A stretch of 64,000 bases of DNA from Chryseobacterium geocarposphaerae. Lineage in GTDB: Bacteria; Bacteroidota; Bacteroidia; Flavobacteriales; Weeksellaceae. Under the pieces are notes generated by a model. That model ran no database searches. It saw nothing but the letters and a program-made list of their open reading frames with translations, and was not told the DNA's origin. This document shows positions 45,627 to 53,156 of this stretch, piece after piece; the first letter of the stretch is position 1; each line of letters opens with the position of its first letter. Location of the stretch: the NCBI RefSeq assembly GCF_002797535.1, contig NZ_PGFD01000001.1, forward strand, positions 2,418,001 through 2,482,000, read 5' to 3'. A program made the position numbers and the translations under genes.

Positions 45627-45962
45627 ATGAGTGAATACAAGGAACGCCATGAAAATGAAATTTTCACTAAGGTGTTAAAAGCAGGGAGAAGAACTTATTT
45701 CTTTGATGTGCGCGAGACGAAAGCAGGAGATTATTATCTTACGATTACCGAAAGTAAGAAGAACTTCGGAGAGAATGGAGAAGCAACATTCGAGAAGCAT
45801 AAAATTTATCTTTACAAAGAAGATTTTAAAAGTTTTCAGGAGATGTTTAATGAGTCCACAGATTTCATCATTAACGAAAAGGGTGAGGATGTAATTTCAG
45901 AAAAACATGATAAAGACTTCAAAAGTAAATCATACACTATAGATTCTGACGACGAAGTTTAA
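45627..45962 (+). CDS. PUR family nucleic-acid-binding protein (DUF3276)
   Basis: The 111-residue protein (MSEYKERHENEIFTKVLKAG, then RRTYFFDVRETKAGDYYLTI and FEKHKIYLYKEDFKSFQEMF) matches the DUF3276/PUR family, small proteins with the PUR-alpha repeat fold that bind single-stranded DNA or RNA. The family is well conserved in Bacteroidota and often highly expressed, in line with the strong promoter here. The acidic C-terminus (SDDEV) is typical. Its cellular role is not established. A terminator follows, so it is monocistronic. Confidence 0.93.
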   Translation: MSEYKERHENEIFTKVLKAGRRTYFFDVRETKAGDYYLTITESKKNFGENGEATFEKHKIYLYKEDFKSFQEMFNESTDFIINEKGEDVISEKHDKDFKSKSYTIDSDDEV

Positions 45963-45982
45963 AAGAATACTTAAAAAAACAC

Positions 45983-46008
45983 AAGCATCTGAAAAAGGTG
46001 CTTTTTTT
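45983..46008 (+). terminator. Rho-independent terminator
   Basis: Stem AAGCATCT / AGGTGCTT (one G-U pair), 5-base loop and T run, 20 bases past the PUR-family stop. Confidence 0.8.
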
Positions 46009-46107
46009 ATGCCCTAAAGTGAGATCATTTAAAAACTACAAATAAAAACAGTAAGACTAGTTGACTTATAAATGCTATAATATTAAAGTCTGAATAGTAT
46101 AAAATAA

Positions 46108-46135
46108 AAAAGTACACTTTAAAAAGTGTACTTTT
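46108..46135 (-). terminator. Rho-independent terminator of tRNA-His
   Basis: Stem AAAAGTACACTTT / AAAGTGTACTTTT with a 2-base centre lies 4 bases past the mature tRNA 3' end on the minus strand. Confidence 0.8.
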
Positions 46136-46139
46136 ATTG

Positions 46140-46213
<74 letters not shown>

Positions 46214-46227
46214 CGTTTTTCGTGCTG

Positions 46228-46258
46228 CAAATATACGCAAGATTTATAAACTACCAAA
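46228..46258 (-). promoter_or_regulatory. Promoter of tRNA-His
   Basis: Minus-strand TTTG (46255-46258), 19-base spacer and TATATTTG (46228-46235), a consensus match. The -33 part lies inside the end of bshB1. Confidence 0.6.
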
Positions 46259-46973
46259 CAATTCCATCAAAATTTTTCAAAGAAATTAGCTTTTCAGACG
46301 TAAAGCCCTCAGCATAAGTAACTCCCGATAAACGCCCTAAATCCTGAGCTCGGTAAGTTAAGCTCTCATAAAAGTCTTTTGATGTAATTGGAGTTTCCGG
46401 CTCCTTTGAAGTTGGATCATAAAACTGTGTTTTGAAAGCCATACAAGCAGCAATTTTTTTATCCAGATGCTCAGAAATATCAATACAGAATTCAGGCTCA
46501 ATATTTTTCCACTGTATATAATGGAAAATATGCTTCGGTCTCCATACCTCCTGGTTTTCTCCATTCAAAACCGTTTCAATTTTTCTCAATCCGGCTAAAA
46601 AGCACGCATCCGATACTAATTTCGCTCCTTTTGCATGATCCGGATGTCTATCATCAATTGCATTCGCTAAGACGATTTCTGGCCTATATTTACGAACCAT
46701 TTTTACAATCCTCATCTGGTATTCTTCAGAATTCTCCAAAAAGCCATCTTTCATTCCAAGATTCTCCCTGGCAACAACTCCCAGAATTTTTGCAGAATCC
46801 ATAGCTTCATCTCTTCTGGTTTCTTCAGTTCCTCTTGTCCCCAGTTCTCCTTTTGTAAGGTCTACAATAGCACAGGTTTTACCCTCAGAAATTAATTTCG
46901 CAATAGTTCCGCCACATCCAAGCTCTACATCGTCGGGATGTGCCCCAAAAGCAAGTATATCTATTTTCTTCAT
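46251..46973 (-). CDS. bshB1: Bacillithiol biosynthesis deacetylase BshB1
   Basis: The 240-residue protein is a PIG-L/LmbE-type zinc deacetylase: AFGAHPDDVELGCGGTIAKL (about 8-27) holds the zinc-binding AHPDD, and DRHPDHAKGAKLV supplies the HPDH catalytic/zinc pair. LTKGELGTRGTEETRRDEA is typical of BshB1. It removes the acetyl group from GlcNAc-malate, the second step to the thiol bacillithiol; bshA and bshC are not in the window. The promoter TATCTTTG ends only 5 bases before ATG, so the mRNA may be leaderless. Confidence 0.93.
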   Translation of the reverse strand: MKKIDILAFGAHPDDVELGCGGTIAKLISEGKTCAIVDLTKGELGTRGTEETRRDEAMDSAKILGVVARENLGMKDGFLENSEEYQMRIVKMVRKYRPEIVLANAIDDRHPDHAKGAKLVSDACFLAGLRKIETVLNGENQEVWRPKHIFHYIQWKNIEPEFCIDISEHLDKKIAACMAFKTQFYDPTSKEPETPITSKDFYESLTYRAQDLGRLSGVTYAEGFTSEKLISLKNFDGIVW

Positions 46974-46978
46974 ATCTT

Positions 46979-46986
46979 CAAAGATA
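46979..46986 (-). promoter_or_regulatory. Candidate -7 element of bshB1 (TATCTTTG)
   Basis: Minus-strand TATCTTTG with 5 bases between it and the bshB1 ATG; no well-spaced -33 element. Confidence 0.42.
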
Positions 46987-46998
46987 AGATTTAAAACA

Positions 46999-47031
46999 AA
47001 AACTTCCCAAACGAAACGAATGGGAAGTTTT
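46999..47031 (-). terminator. Rho-independent terminator of the exb-tonB-TPR cluster
   Basis: Perfect 11-pair stem AAAACTTCCCA / TGGGAAGTTTT with an 11-base loop and T run, 18 bases past the TPR gene stop. Confidence 0.88.
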
Positions 47032-47048
47032 TATGATATTAATTCAAA

Positions 47049-48680
47049 TTATTTATTGATCTCAGCATTCAATTTCACAGCATCCTGATAAGTAGGATCC
47101 AATTGAACGGATTTAGCAACATAATCTTTTGCTTTTGCTAAATCTGAGTCTTTACTCATATATGCTACTGCAAAATACGCATAAGCAAGAGTTTGCTTAT
47201 TTGCTTCCTGATCTGCCGGCTTTACTGTATTAATGAATTTCTCATAAGCCATTTTTGCAGAATCATTATTTCCTGCCTGCTGATAAGAATATCCTAGGCT
47301 ATAATAAGCTGGAGCCCAGTCTGGAAGAAGAGCACTCATTTTCTGCCATGTAGCAATCGCCCCATTCCAGTTTTTAACATCCTGATAAGCTGTTGCCAAT
47401 TTAAACAAAGCATCTGAATCTTGTGCATTTGCCGCTACTTGCTTTTTAAGAGCCTCAATAGTTGGGTTTGTTGGCCCCGCATCTACAGCAGCTTGTGAAG
47501 CTCCTCCACCTGAAATTTTCATCAACTCCACATCCCATTTCATTGTTTCATCTTTTGCCGCTTTAGCAATTGCAATTTTTTGTTGTGCTTCATTTGTCAA
47601 AGCTGTTTTCTTAGCAGCATCTTTTTCAGTCTTTGCTAATCCAGCTGCAATAAGACCTTGTAGTCCCTGATCTGCAGGTTGAATTCTTGATTTCTCAGCC
47701 TGAGATACAAAATTGTCCATATTTTGTTTAGCTTCTGCATAATTACCCTCCGCGAACAACTGATATGCTCTTAATTTAAATTTGATAGGATCATTAATCT
47801 TATCAAAGATTTTATCTAAAACCTGCTTAGAGTTTGCATAATCTTCATTTGTAAAATAAAGTTTTGAAATTTCTAGCTGAGTATATGGATCTTCATCTGC
47901 ATATTTTGTATAGTTGATAAGGTCCTGAGTTGCTTTCCCATTTTGCTGGTATCTGATATTGTAAGCCGCCATTGCCTTGTATGCAGGTGCATAAGAAGGA
48001 TCTGTAGCAATTGCCTTTTCAATACTTGTTTTAGCTTGTTGCCATTGCTGAGCTGCCATCCACAAAGTCCCTATTCTGGTGTAAACAGAGGCTTTATTTG
48101 TTGCAAGCGGCAAAGCTTTATCATAAGCAGTCATTGCATCACCAGGAATTTTTTTCAATCTGTAAGCATCTCCTAATGTATAGTAATAATATGCAGGAAC
48201 TCCTTTTTTCTGTGCTTTTTCAACAGCCTTATTCAGATAATCTATGGCAAGATCAGGTGCATTATTTTTTTCAAATAAGGTTAAAGCTTCAGCTGCTCTG
48301 AAAAGAACTTCCGCATCTTTTTCTTTAGAATCAGCAACAACTTTTTGAATTTCAGCAATTGCAGACTTATCTCCTTTCCCTAATTTAACTGTAGCCAAAC
48401 CTATTTTGTTCAAATAACTCTTAGGATCAGCAGCTAAACCTTTATTAAAACTTTCAGTAGCCGCCGCAAAATCGGGCTCACCTTGTCTAAGGAAAGTATT
48501 CCCTAAGTAAAAATAGTTTACTGCAGTAGGTTCTTTAGCAATCATTTGAGTGAAGTTTGTCTTTGCCTGAGCAAACTTATCACTGTCTATACTATTAATA
48601 CCATCCTGCAACGTCTGTGCTGTTGCAAAGCTGGTAAAAAATACCACTGCTGCTCCTAAAGCAATCTTTTTTACATTCAT
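47049..48680 (-). CDS. Secreted/periplasmic TPR-repeat protein
   Basis: I start at the ATG at 48680 (MNVKKIALGAAVVFFTSFAT), which gives a clean signal peptide ending ATAQ; two upstream ATGs add only short tails. The 543-residue protein is made of tetratricopeptide repeats throughout, for example AVNYFYLGNTFLRQGEPDFA, KASVYTRIGTLWMAAQQWQQ, AYKAMAAYNIRYQQNGKATQ and WAPAYYSLGYSYQQAGNNDS. TPR arrays mediate protein-protein contacts. It is the last gene after exbB-exbD-exbD-tonB and the PstS-like lipoprotein, an order seen in other flavobacteria, suggesting a role with the TonB energy system (inference). Confidence 0.9.
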   Translation of the reverse strand: MNVKKIALGAAVVFFTSFATAQTLQDGINSIDSDKFAQAKTNFTQMIAKEPTAVNYFYLGNTFLRQGEPDFAAATESFNKGLAADPKSYLNKIGLATVKLGKGDKSAIAEIQKVVADSKEKDAEVLFRAAEALTLFEKNNAPDLAIDYLNKAVEKAQKKGVPAYYYYTLGDAYRLKKIPGDAMTAYDKALPLATNKASVYTRIGTLWMAAQQWQQAKTSIEKAIATDPSYAPAYKAMAAYNIRYQQNGKATQDLINYTKYADEDPYTQLEISKLYFTNEDYANSKQVLDKIFDKINDPIKFKLRAYQLFAEGNYAEAKQNMDNFVSQAEKSRIQPADQGLQGLIAAGLAKTEKDAAKKTALTNEAQQKIAIAKAAKDETMKWDVELMKISGGGASQAAVDAGPTNPTIEALKKQVAANAQDSDALFKLATAYQDVKNWNGAIATWQKMSALLPDWAPAYYSLGYSYQQAGNNDSAKMAYEKFINTVKPADQEANKQTLAYAYFAVAYMSKDSDLAKAKDYVAKSVQLDPTYQDAVKLNAEINK

Positions 48681-48791
48681 AATCATTATATCTTTCATTT
48701 TATATTTGTAAATTAAAAACTAGAATAACCAAAGACAATTTTCAGACCAAAATAGATGATTAATGTCATGAAAATTATTTTTAAATATTTT

Positions 48792-49664
48792 TTAACGCAT
48801 TTGCACCTCTCTTTTGTAGATATTATAAGGTTGCAGTCCTTCTTTTTGAACAATCATTTGTCCTAACTGCGTGCAAGAAAATCGTATAAATCCATTCGCT
48901 ATATTAAAATTGCCCTCGTTTGCTAAGAAGTACAAAATTCGGGTAAAAGGATATTTCATCTCTCTCATACCTGAATAATCCGGCGCATAAAGCTGCCCTT
49001 TACTTTCTACCTTCAGAATTTTAACTTTATTTCTTAATTCTATGGAAGCTTTATCATAAGGACGGCTGAATGTATTCAGTCCAATAACTCCTATTTTATT
49101 AGGATATTTATTCAATTCTTCAATTAGATTTTTACTTCCCGGAATGACTGAAAATTTTAAATCTTTTGGCTGTTTATGAAGCTTTTGAGCCACAAAATTC
49201 AGGTTACTTGAATTGGTTCCATCAAAAATAAATTCTTTTTCTTCTGACTGTAAGCCTTTTTCAATTTCATCCATAGAAACAGATTCTTTAGACGATGTAT
49301 TGGGAACAACAAATATGACTGCATCTGCCGCGAACTTTGCCGGCAGAAACTTTAATTCAACCTGTTTTTCATATTCTTTTATTTCGTCAGGAGAAAGTTC
49401 TTTCGACATTACAACGATTCTCGCTTTACCATTTAACAAATCAAGAAATCCTAAATCTTCCTTTTTAGTCTCAACCTTTAATTTAGTTTCGGGATAATTG
49501 ATCATATAACCATCCGCCAAAGCTTCGGTAACACTTTGGAACGATTCGTCGGTAAGAATGGTAAGGTCTCCTTTATTGTAAGATGGTGAACTTTCTTTTT
49601 TCTTTGAACACCCTGAAAGAATAGTTATAACAATTATTAAAGCTATTTTAAGAGAATTATTCAT
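48792..49664 (-). CDS. PstS-like substrate-binding lipoprotein
   Basis: The 290-residue protein has a lipoprotein signal (MNNSLKIALIIVITILSGCS) and a periplasmic binding protein type II fold of the PstS-like class: LTILTDESFQSVTEALADGY, ARIVVMSKELSPDEIKEY, AADAVIFVVPNTS, FDGTNSSNLNFV and MKYPFTRILYFLANEGN. PstS proteins bind phosphate, but no pstCAB genes are nearby. It sits between tonB and the TPR gene and overlaps the small membrane-protein gene by 8 bases, so a role tied to ExbBD/TonB is more likely. Ligand unknown. Confidence 0.88.
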   Translation of the reverse strand: MNNSLKIALIIVITILSGCSKKKESSPSYNKGDLTILTDESFQSVTEALADGYMINYPETKLKVETKKEDLGFLDLLNGKARIVVMSKELSPDEIKEYEKQVELKFLPAKFAADAVIFVVPNTSSKESVSMDEIEKGLQSEEKEFIFDGTNSSNLNFVAQKLHKQPKDLKFSVIPGSKNLIEELNKYPNKIGVIGLNTFSRPYDKASIELRNKVKILKVESKGQLYAPDYSGMREMKYPFTRILYFLANEGNFNIANGFIRFSCTQLGQMIVQKEGLQPYNIYKREVQMR

Positions 49665-49851
49665 CTTTATTTTTTTTAAGTTGGGATATTGCCCTAAAAA
49701 TTCTAAATATCCCGTACAATACCAAAACAGCTCCTAATGGATAGGCTATTGTTGGCTCTAAGGTAACAACGAAGAATTTGTAAATAATTACAACGATACC
49801 TAAAACAATATAAAAAAATCCTGTTATTAAGGATAACCACTTGAACATCAT
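49657..49851 (-). CDS. Small membrane protein, 64 aa
   Basis: This 64-residue frame encodes two hydrophobic helices (about 6-28 and 36-53) and a basic tail ending KKNKDE. Its end overlaps the start of the PstS-like gene by 8 bases, and a strong terminator separates it from tonB, supporting a real gene in the same cluster. I do not recognise a named family. ATG at 49851 or 49848 is possible. Function unknown. Confidence 0.75.
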   Translation of the reverse strand: MMFKWLSLITGFFYIVLGIVVIIYKFFVVTLEPTIAYPLGAVLVLYGIFRIFRAISQLKKNKDE

Positions 49852-49874
49852 ATGACAAAAATACCAAAAAAAAT

Positions 49875-49902
49875 AAAAAGAGAAGCAGTTGCTTCTCTTT
49901 TT
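49875..49902 (-). terminator. Rho-independent terminator after tonB
   Basis: Perfect stem AAAAAGAGAAGCA / TGCTTCTCTTTTT with a very short centre and T run. Transcripts may end here or read through into the small membrane-protein gene. Confidence 0.82.
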
Positions 49903-49931
49903 TAGATATTATTTAATTATTAATAATTAAA

Positions 49932-50777
49932 TTATTCTGGTGGTTGCATTGCAAGAGGTAGTCTATATCTGTAACGTACAGCTTGACCATTGATCTTAGC
50001 AGGCGCCCATTTGTTTTTAATTGATTTAACAGTTCTCACTGCTTCAGCATTAAAGTCAGAGTTTGAACCTGTAACCTTAACGTCTGTGATACTTCCGTCT
50101 CTTTCAACAACGAAAGTTACTTCACCTTTTACCACACCATCAGCTCCTTCGATTGCAGAAGTATCAAAGTTCTCTCCTACTTTCTTTCTGAAGGCATTAA
50201 TCCCTCCAGGGAATTCCGCAGTTTGCTCCACTTCTGTATAAACCTGAGTATCACTTACTTGAGGTTTAACTTCAGCTGTAGAAGCTTTAGTTCCTGTTGA
50301 AGGTGGTGGTGGTGGAGGTGTATAAGCCGGAGCTTTTACCCCTTCCTGATTTACCAAACCAGTCGTTGTTTCTAATTGCTTAGAAATTGGTGGTGGTGGA
50401 GTTTCAATCTTTGGAGCTTTTACAGGCTCCGGAACCACATTTTGAATAATTTCAATTTTCTCCTCCTCTTTTGGTGGTGGAGGTGGTGGAGGTGGTTCTT
50501 CTTCTTTCGGCTGCTCAATAATTTTATCTTCCTGAAGAATTTCTACCAAATCCGCCTTAACTTCTTGTTTAGGAGGAGCAGTAAGTCTCTTAATTGTAAG
50601 ATAAATGAAAGGAGACAAGGCCGCAATAAGGAATAATGCTGTTCCAACGATAAAAGATTTCGTCAGAAGTCTTGGATACTGATGTCTTAAATCGTATGCA
50701 CCATATTCCTTGTTTCTATTTTCAAATACAATCTCATCTAAGGTAAGATTAGGATCGTATACATTTTCATTTGCCAT
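49932..50777 (-). CDS. tonB: TonB energy transducer
   Basis: The 281-residue protein has a short N-terminal cytoplasmic part (NRNKEYGAYDLRHQYPRLLT), one membrane helix (about 41-63), a long Pro/Glu-rich periplasmic linker with repeated PPPPPP runs, and a C-terminal TonB domain (about 190-280, AEFPGGINAFRKKVGENFDT, FVVERDGSITDVKVTGS, YRYRLPLAM). It carries energy from ExbBD to outer-membrane TonB-dependent transporters. It follows the second exbD by 24 bases, completing exbB-exbD-exbD-tonB. Confidence 0.94.
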   Translation of the reverse strand: MANENVYDPNLTLDEIVFENRNKEYGAYDLRHQYPRLLTKSFIVGTALFLIAALSPFIYLTIKRLTAPPKQEVKADLVEILQEDKIIEQPKEEEPPPPPPPPKEEEKIEIIQNVVPEPVKAPKIETPPPPISKQLETTTGLVNQEGVKAPAYTPPPPPPSTGTKASTAEVKPQVSDTQVYTEVEQTAEFPGGINAFRKKVGENFDTSAIEGADGVVKGEVTFVVERDGSITDVKVTGSNSDFNAEAVRTVKSIKNKWAPAKINGQAVRYRYRLPLAMQPPE

Positions 50778-50801
50778 AGATTTACAATTTTATGGTTTAA
50801 A

Positions 50802-51374
50802 TTACTTTGTAGCCGGTGCTGCAGCAGCTCCAGTGTTACCAACTTTTCTATCGTAAATTGCTTTTTCCCAAGGTTTAAGATCAGTAACCCCGTACTGCTC
50901 ACTCTTAGTAATCGCCATTTCATCAAGAATATCTACAAAGTTTTTATATACAGCATCGTCAGTCGGCTTAATAATTACAGTAAACTTAGTTTTATCTGCC
51001 GCGTTTGCTTTTGCCTGCTCAATTACTTTTCTAATTCCTTCTCTGTCAAAAGTAGTTTCATTAAGATTCTGATCAGTTAAAGACGTATTGTCTTGCTGAT
51101 GCCAGAAAATCTTGTTGTCTTTACCTAATAGTAAAGAGATAGAGTTAGAAAGTTTAATTTCTGTTGGAGGTGGTTTTTTATCTTTTTCTTTCGGTTTTGC
51201 CGGAAGACCCAAATCCATTACATTCGGTTTAGAGAATGTAGTTGTGAACATAAAGAAGGTAATCAATAGAAACCCTAAGTCCACCATCGGAGTCATATCG
51301 ACTCTGGTACTCTGCTTCTTGGAGCGTACCTTGCCGCCTTTGGCGCCCTTTTCCTGTACTTGTACTTCTGCCAT
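50802..51374 (-). CDS. exbD: ExbD/TolR biopolymer transport protein (second copy)
   Basis: The 190-residue protein has a basic N-terminus (KGGKVRSKKQSTRVDMTPMV), one membrane helix with the conserved Asp in MTPMVDLGFLLITFFMFTTT, and a periplasmic ExbD/TolR domain (SISLLLGKDNKIFWH, FTVIIKPTDDAVYKNFVDIL). ExbD couples proton flow through ExbB to TonB. It differs from the upstream copy in length and sequence, so the pair could form a mixed dimer. It is 12 bases from its neighbour. Confidence 0.92.
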   Translation of the reverse strand: MAEVQVQEKGAKGGKVRSKKQSTRVDMTPMVDLGFLLITFFMFTTTFSKPNVMDLGLPAKPKEKDKKPPPTEIKLSNSISLLLGKDNKIFWHQQDNTSLTDQNLNETTFDREGIRKVIEQAKANAADKTKFTVIIKPTDDAVYKNFVDILDEMAITKSEQYGVTDLKPWEKAIYDRKVGNTGAAAAPATK

Positions 51375-51386
51375 TTCTAAATGATA

Positions 51387-51995
51387 TTATTCATTAGGTT
51401 TACCTTCTTGTGATGTAATCAACCAAAATTTAAGAAAATCAATATCTCTTAAACCTTCAAATAAACTTTTAACTTTAGGATATTTAGTTGTAACGTCACC
51501 CTTAATTGCTAATTTGTAATCAGGATTAACACTTAAACTTTGTTGTACCCAGTCCACTAATTGTTTATTTGTACTATCCATAGGAATCCCTGTAGGACTC
51601 TTGAAATTCTTTTGCTCGTCATCTGGCAAATCAAGATAGCTCTTAAGTTGGTTCATAGGAACCCCAATCGCTTGTACTTTTTGGAATGCAGCTTTTTGTT
51701 TGTTGTCAAAAGTAATTCCATACTTTTTCCCCATGTTGTCCAAAAGCTGTAATCTCTCAGATGCATTTTCTACCGGCTGGAAATAAAATTTTCCGTCCGG
51801 AGTAGCGTTGATGGTCATCAAACTTGCATCAGGAAGTAACTTCTCTGATATTGAAGATGGCGGTTTGATCTGCTCCACGTCAGGTTTTTTGAACTGAGTG
51901 GTCAAGATAAAGAACGTAAGTAGTAGGAACGCAACGTCACACATTGCCGTCATATCCGTAACTACTCCATGTCTTTTTGGTTTGACTCTCGCCAT
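51387..51995 (-). CDS. exbD: ExbD/TolR biopolymer transport protein (first copy)
   Basis: The 202-residue protein starts MARVKPKRHGVVTDMTAMCD with the conserved membrane Asp in MTAMCDVAFLLLTFFILTTQ, then a periplasmic domain that is longer than usual and contains an extra segment (about 65-145) before the ExbD-like YKLAIKGDVTTKYPKVKSLF. It lies between exbB and the second exbD, in a four-gene operon with tonB. Paired exbD genes are common in Bacteroidota. Confidence 0.92.
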   Translation of the reverse strand: MARVKPKRHGVVTDMTAMCDVAFLLLTFFILTTQFKKPDVEQIKPPSSISEKLLPDASLMTINATPDGKFYFQPVENASERLQLLDNMGKKYGITFDNKQKAAFQKVQAIGVPMNQLKSYLDLPDDEQKNFKSPTGIPMDSTNKQLVDWVQQSLSVNPDYKLAIKGDVTTKYPKVKSLFEGLRDIDFLKFWLITSQEGKPNE

Positions 51996-52052
51996 TATTA
52001 ATAATTTTTAATTAAACTTCTTTTTTACTTACTACAAATTCCTTGCTAATTC

Positions 52053-52916
52053 TTAGTTGAATTCAGCGAAAGACTGCTGGATGCTCATAGCGATCTCGTC
52101 GATCTTATAAGTTAATCCGTCAATTTTAGAAGTAAAGAAGTTATAAAGGATGATAGCGATAGCTGAAGTACCAATACCTAATGCTGTGTTGATCAAAGCT
52201 TCAGAGATACCAGTAGAAAGTGCAGCCGCGTCAGGAGTACCACCTCCAGAACCTAATGCGAAGAACGCCTTGATCATCCCGATTACCGTACCTAATAGTG
52301 CTACTAATGTTGCAACAGTACCTAAAGTAGAAAGGATCATCATATTTTTCTCCAACATTGGCATTTCAAGAGTTGTAGCCTCTTCGATCGCTTTGTTAAG
52401 CGCTACCATTTTTTGCTCTTTGTTTAATGTTGTATCGTGAGCTAGAGCTTTATAAGTAGTAAGACCTTCTTTTACTACGTTACCAACAGAACCTTCTTGT
52501 CTGTCGCACTCTTCTAAAGCTGCATCGATTTTGTTTTGGTTTAGTAAGCTTCTTACTTGTACTACGAAGTTATCCAAGTTTCCTTTTCCAGCAGCTTTAC
52601 CTAAAACGAAGAATCTTTCAAAAGAGAAAACGATTACAGTAAGCATGAAAGTAATCAAGATAGGTACGATAACCCCTCCTTTGTAGATAATTCCCAAGAA
52701 CGAATCTGGATGAATGTCTTTTCCTTCAACATCTGAAAAAGCTACAGACGCTCCACCAAGTTTTTCAGCATCTTTAAAGTTTCCAGGGCTACCCAAAACG
52801 AATAAATAAATACAAATTCCTATTGCTAAGATGATAGGAATAATAACAGCCGGGTTTAAACCTCCTGCTTTTTTAGCAACTACTTGCTCATCATTTTTTG
52901 AAACATTCATTTCCAT
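52053..52916 (-). CDS. exbB: MotA/TolQ/ExbB proton channel protein
   Basis: The 287-residue protein has a hydrophobic N-terminal helix (about 20-45), a second (about 75-98, KGGVIVPILITFMLTVIVFS), and two C-terminal helices with MILSTLGTVATLVALLGTVI (the MotA/TolQ/ExbB signature) and ISEALINTALGIGTSAIAII. It forms the pentameric proton channel that drives ExbD and TonB. It is first in the operon; a candidate promoter lies about 50 bases upstream. The internal GIKAFFALGSGGGTPDAAALS-like loop is typical, with GGGTPDAAAL visible. Confidence 0.95.
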   Translation of the reverse strand: MEMNVSKNDEQVVAKKAGGLNPAVIIPIILAIGICIYLFVLGSPGNFKDAEKLGGASVAFSDVEGKDIHPDSFLGIIYKGGVIVPILITFMLTVIVFSFERFFVLGKAAGKGNLDNFVVQVRSLLNQNKIDAALEECDRQEGSVGNVVKEGLTTYKALAHDTTLNKEQKMVALNKAIEEATTLEMPMLEKNMMILSTLGTVATLVALLGTVIGMIKAFFALGSGGGTPDAAALSTGISEALINTALGIGTSAIAIILYNFFTSKIDGLTYKIDEIAMSIQQSFAEFN

Positions 52917-52966
52917 ATTTAACTAAATTATATTGTTTTAAATTTTTTGAGGCTGTAAATTAAAGG

Positions 52967-52974
52967 CAAAATTA
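52967..52974 (-). promoter_or_regulatory. Candidate -7 element of the exb operon (TAATTTTG)
   Basis: Minus-strand TAATTTTG about 50 bases before exbB, in a very AT-rich 240-base gap. Confidence 0.35.
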
Positions 52975-53156
52975 ATTAAAATGCAATTATTTTAAATAAA
53001 CAATTCGCTTTTTTTTGATCGATAAATTTTAAATCAATTTCAAAATCTTAATTATTCTTTATTTTTTTGGCAATATTATTTCATTTTAAATAATATATTG
53101 AAAATTTAAAAAAATTACCTTACTTTTTTTTTTATTTTACCAATGTTAATTTTTTT

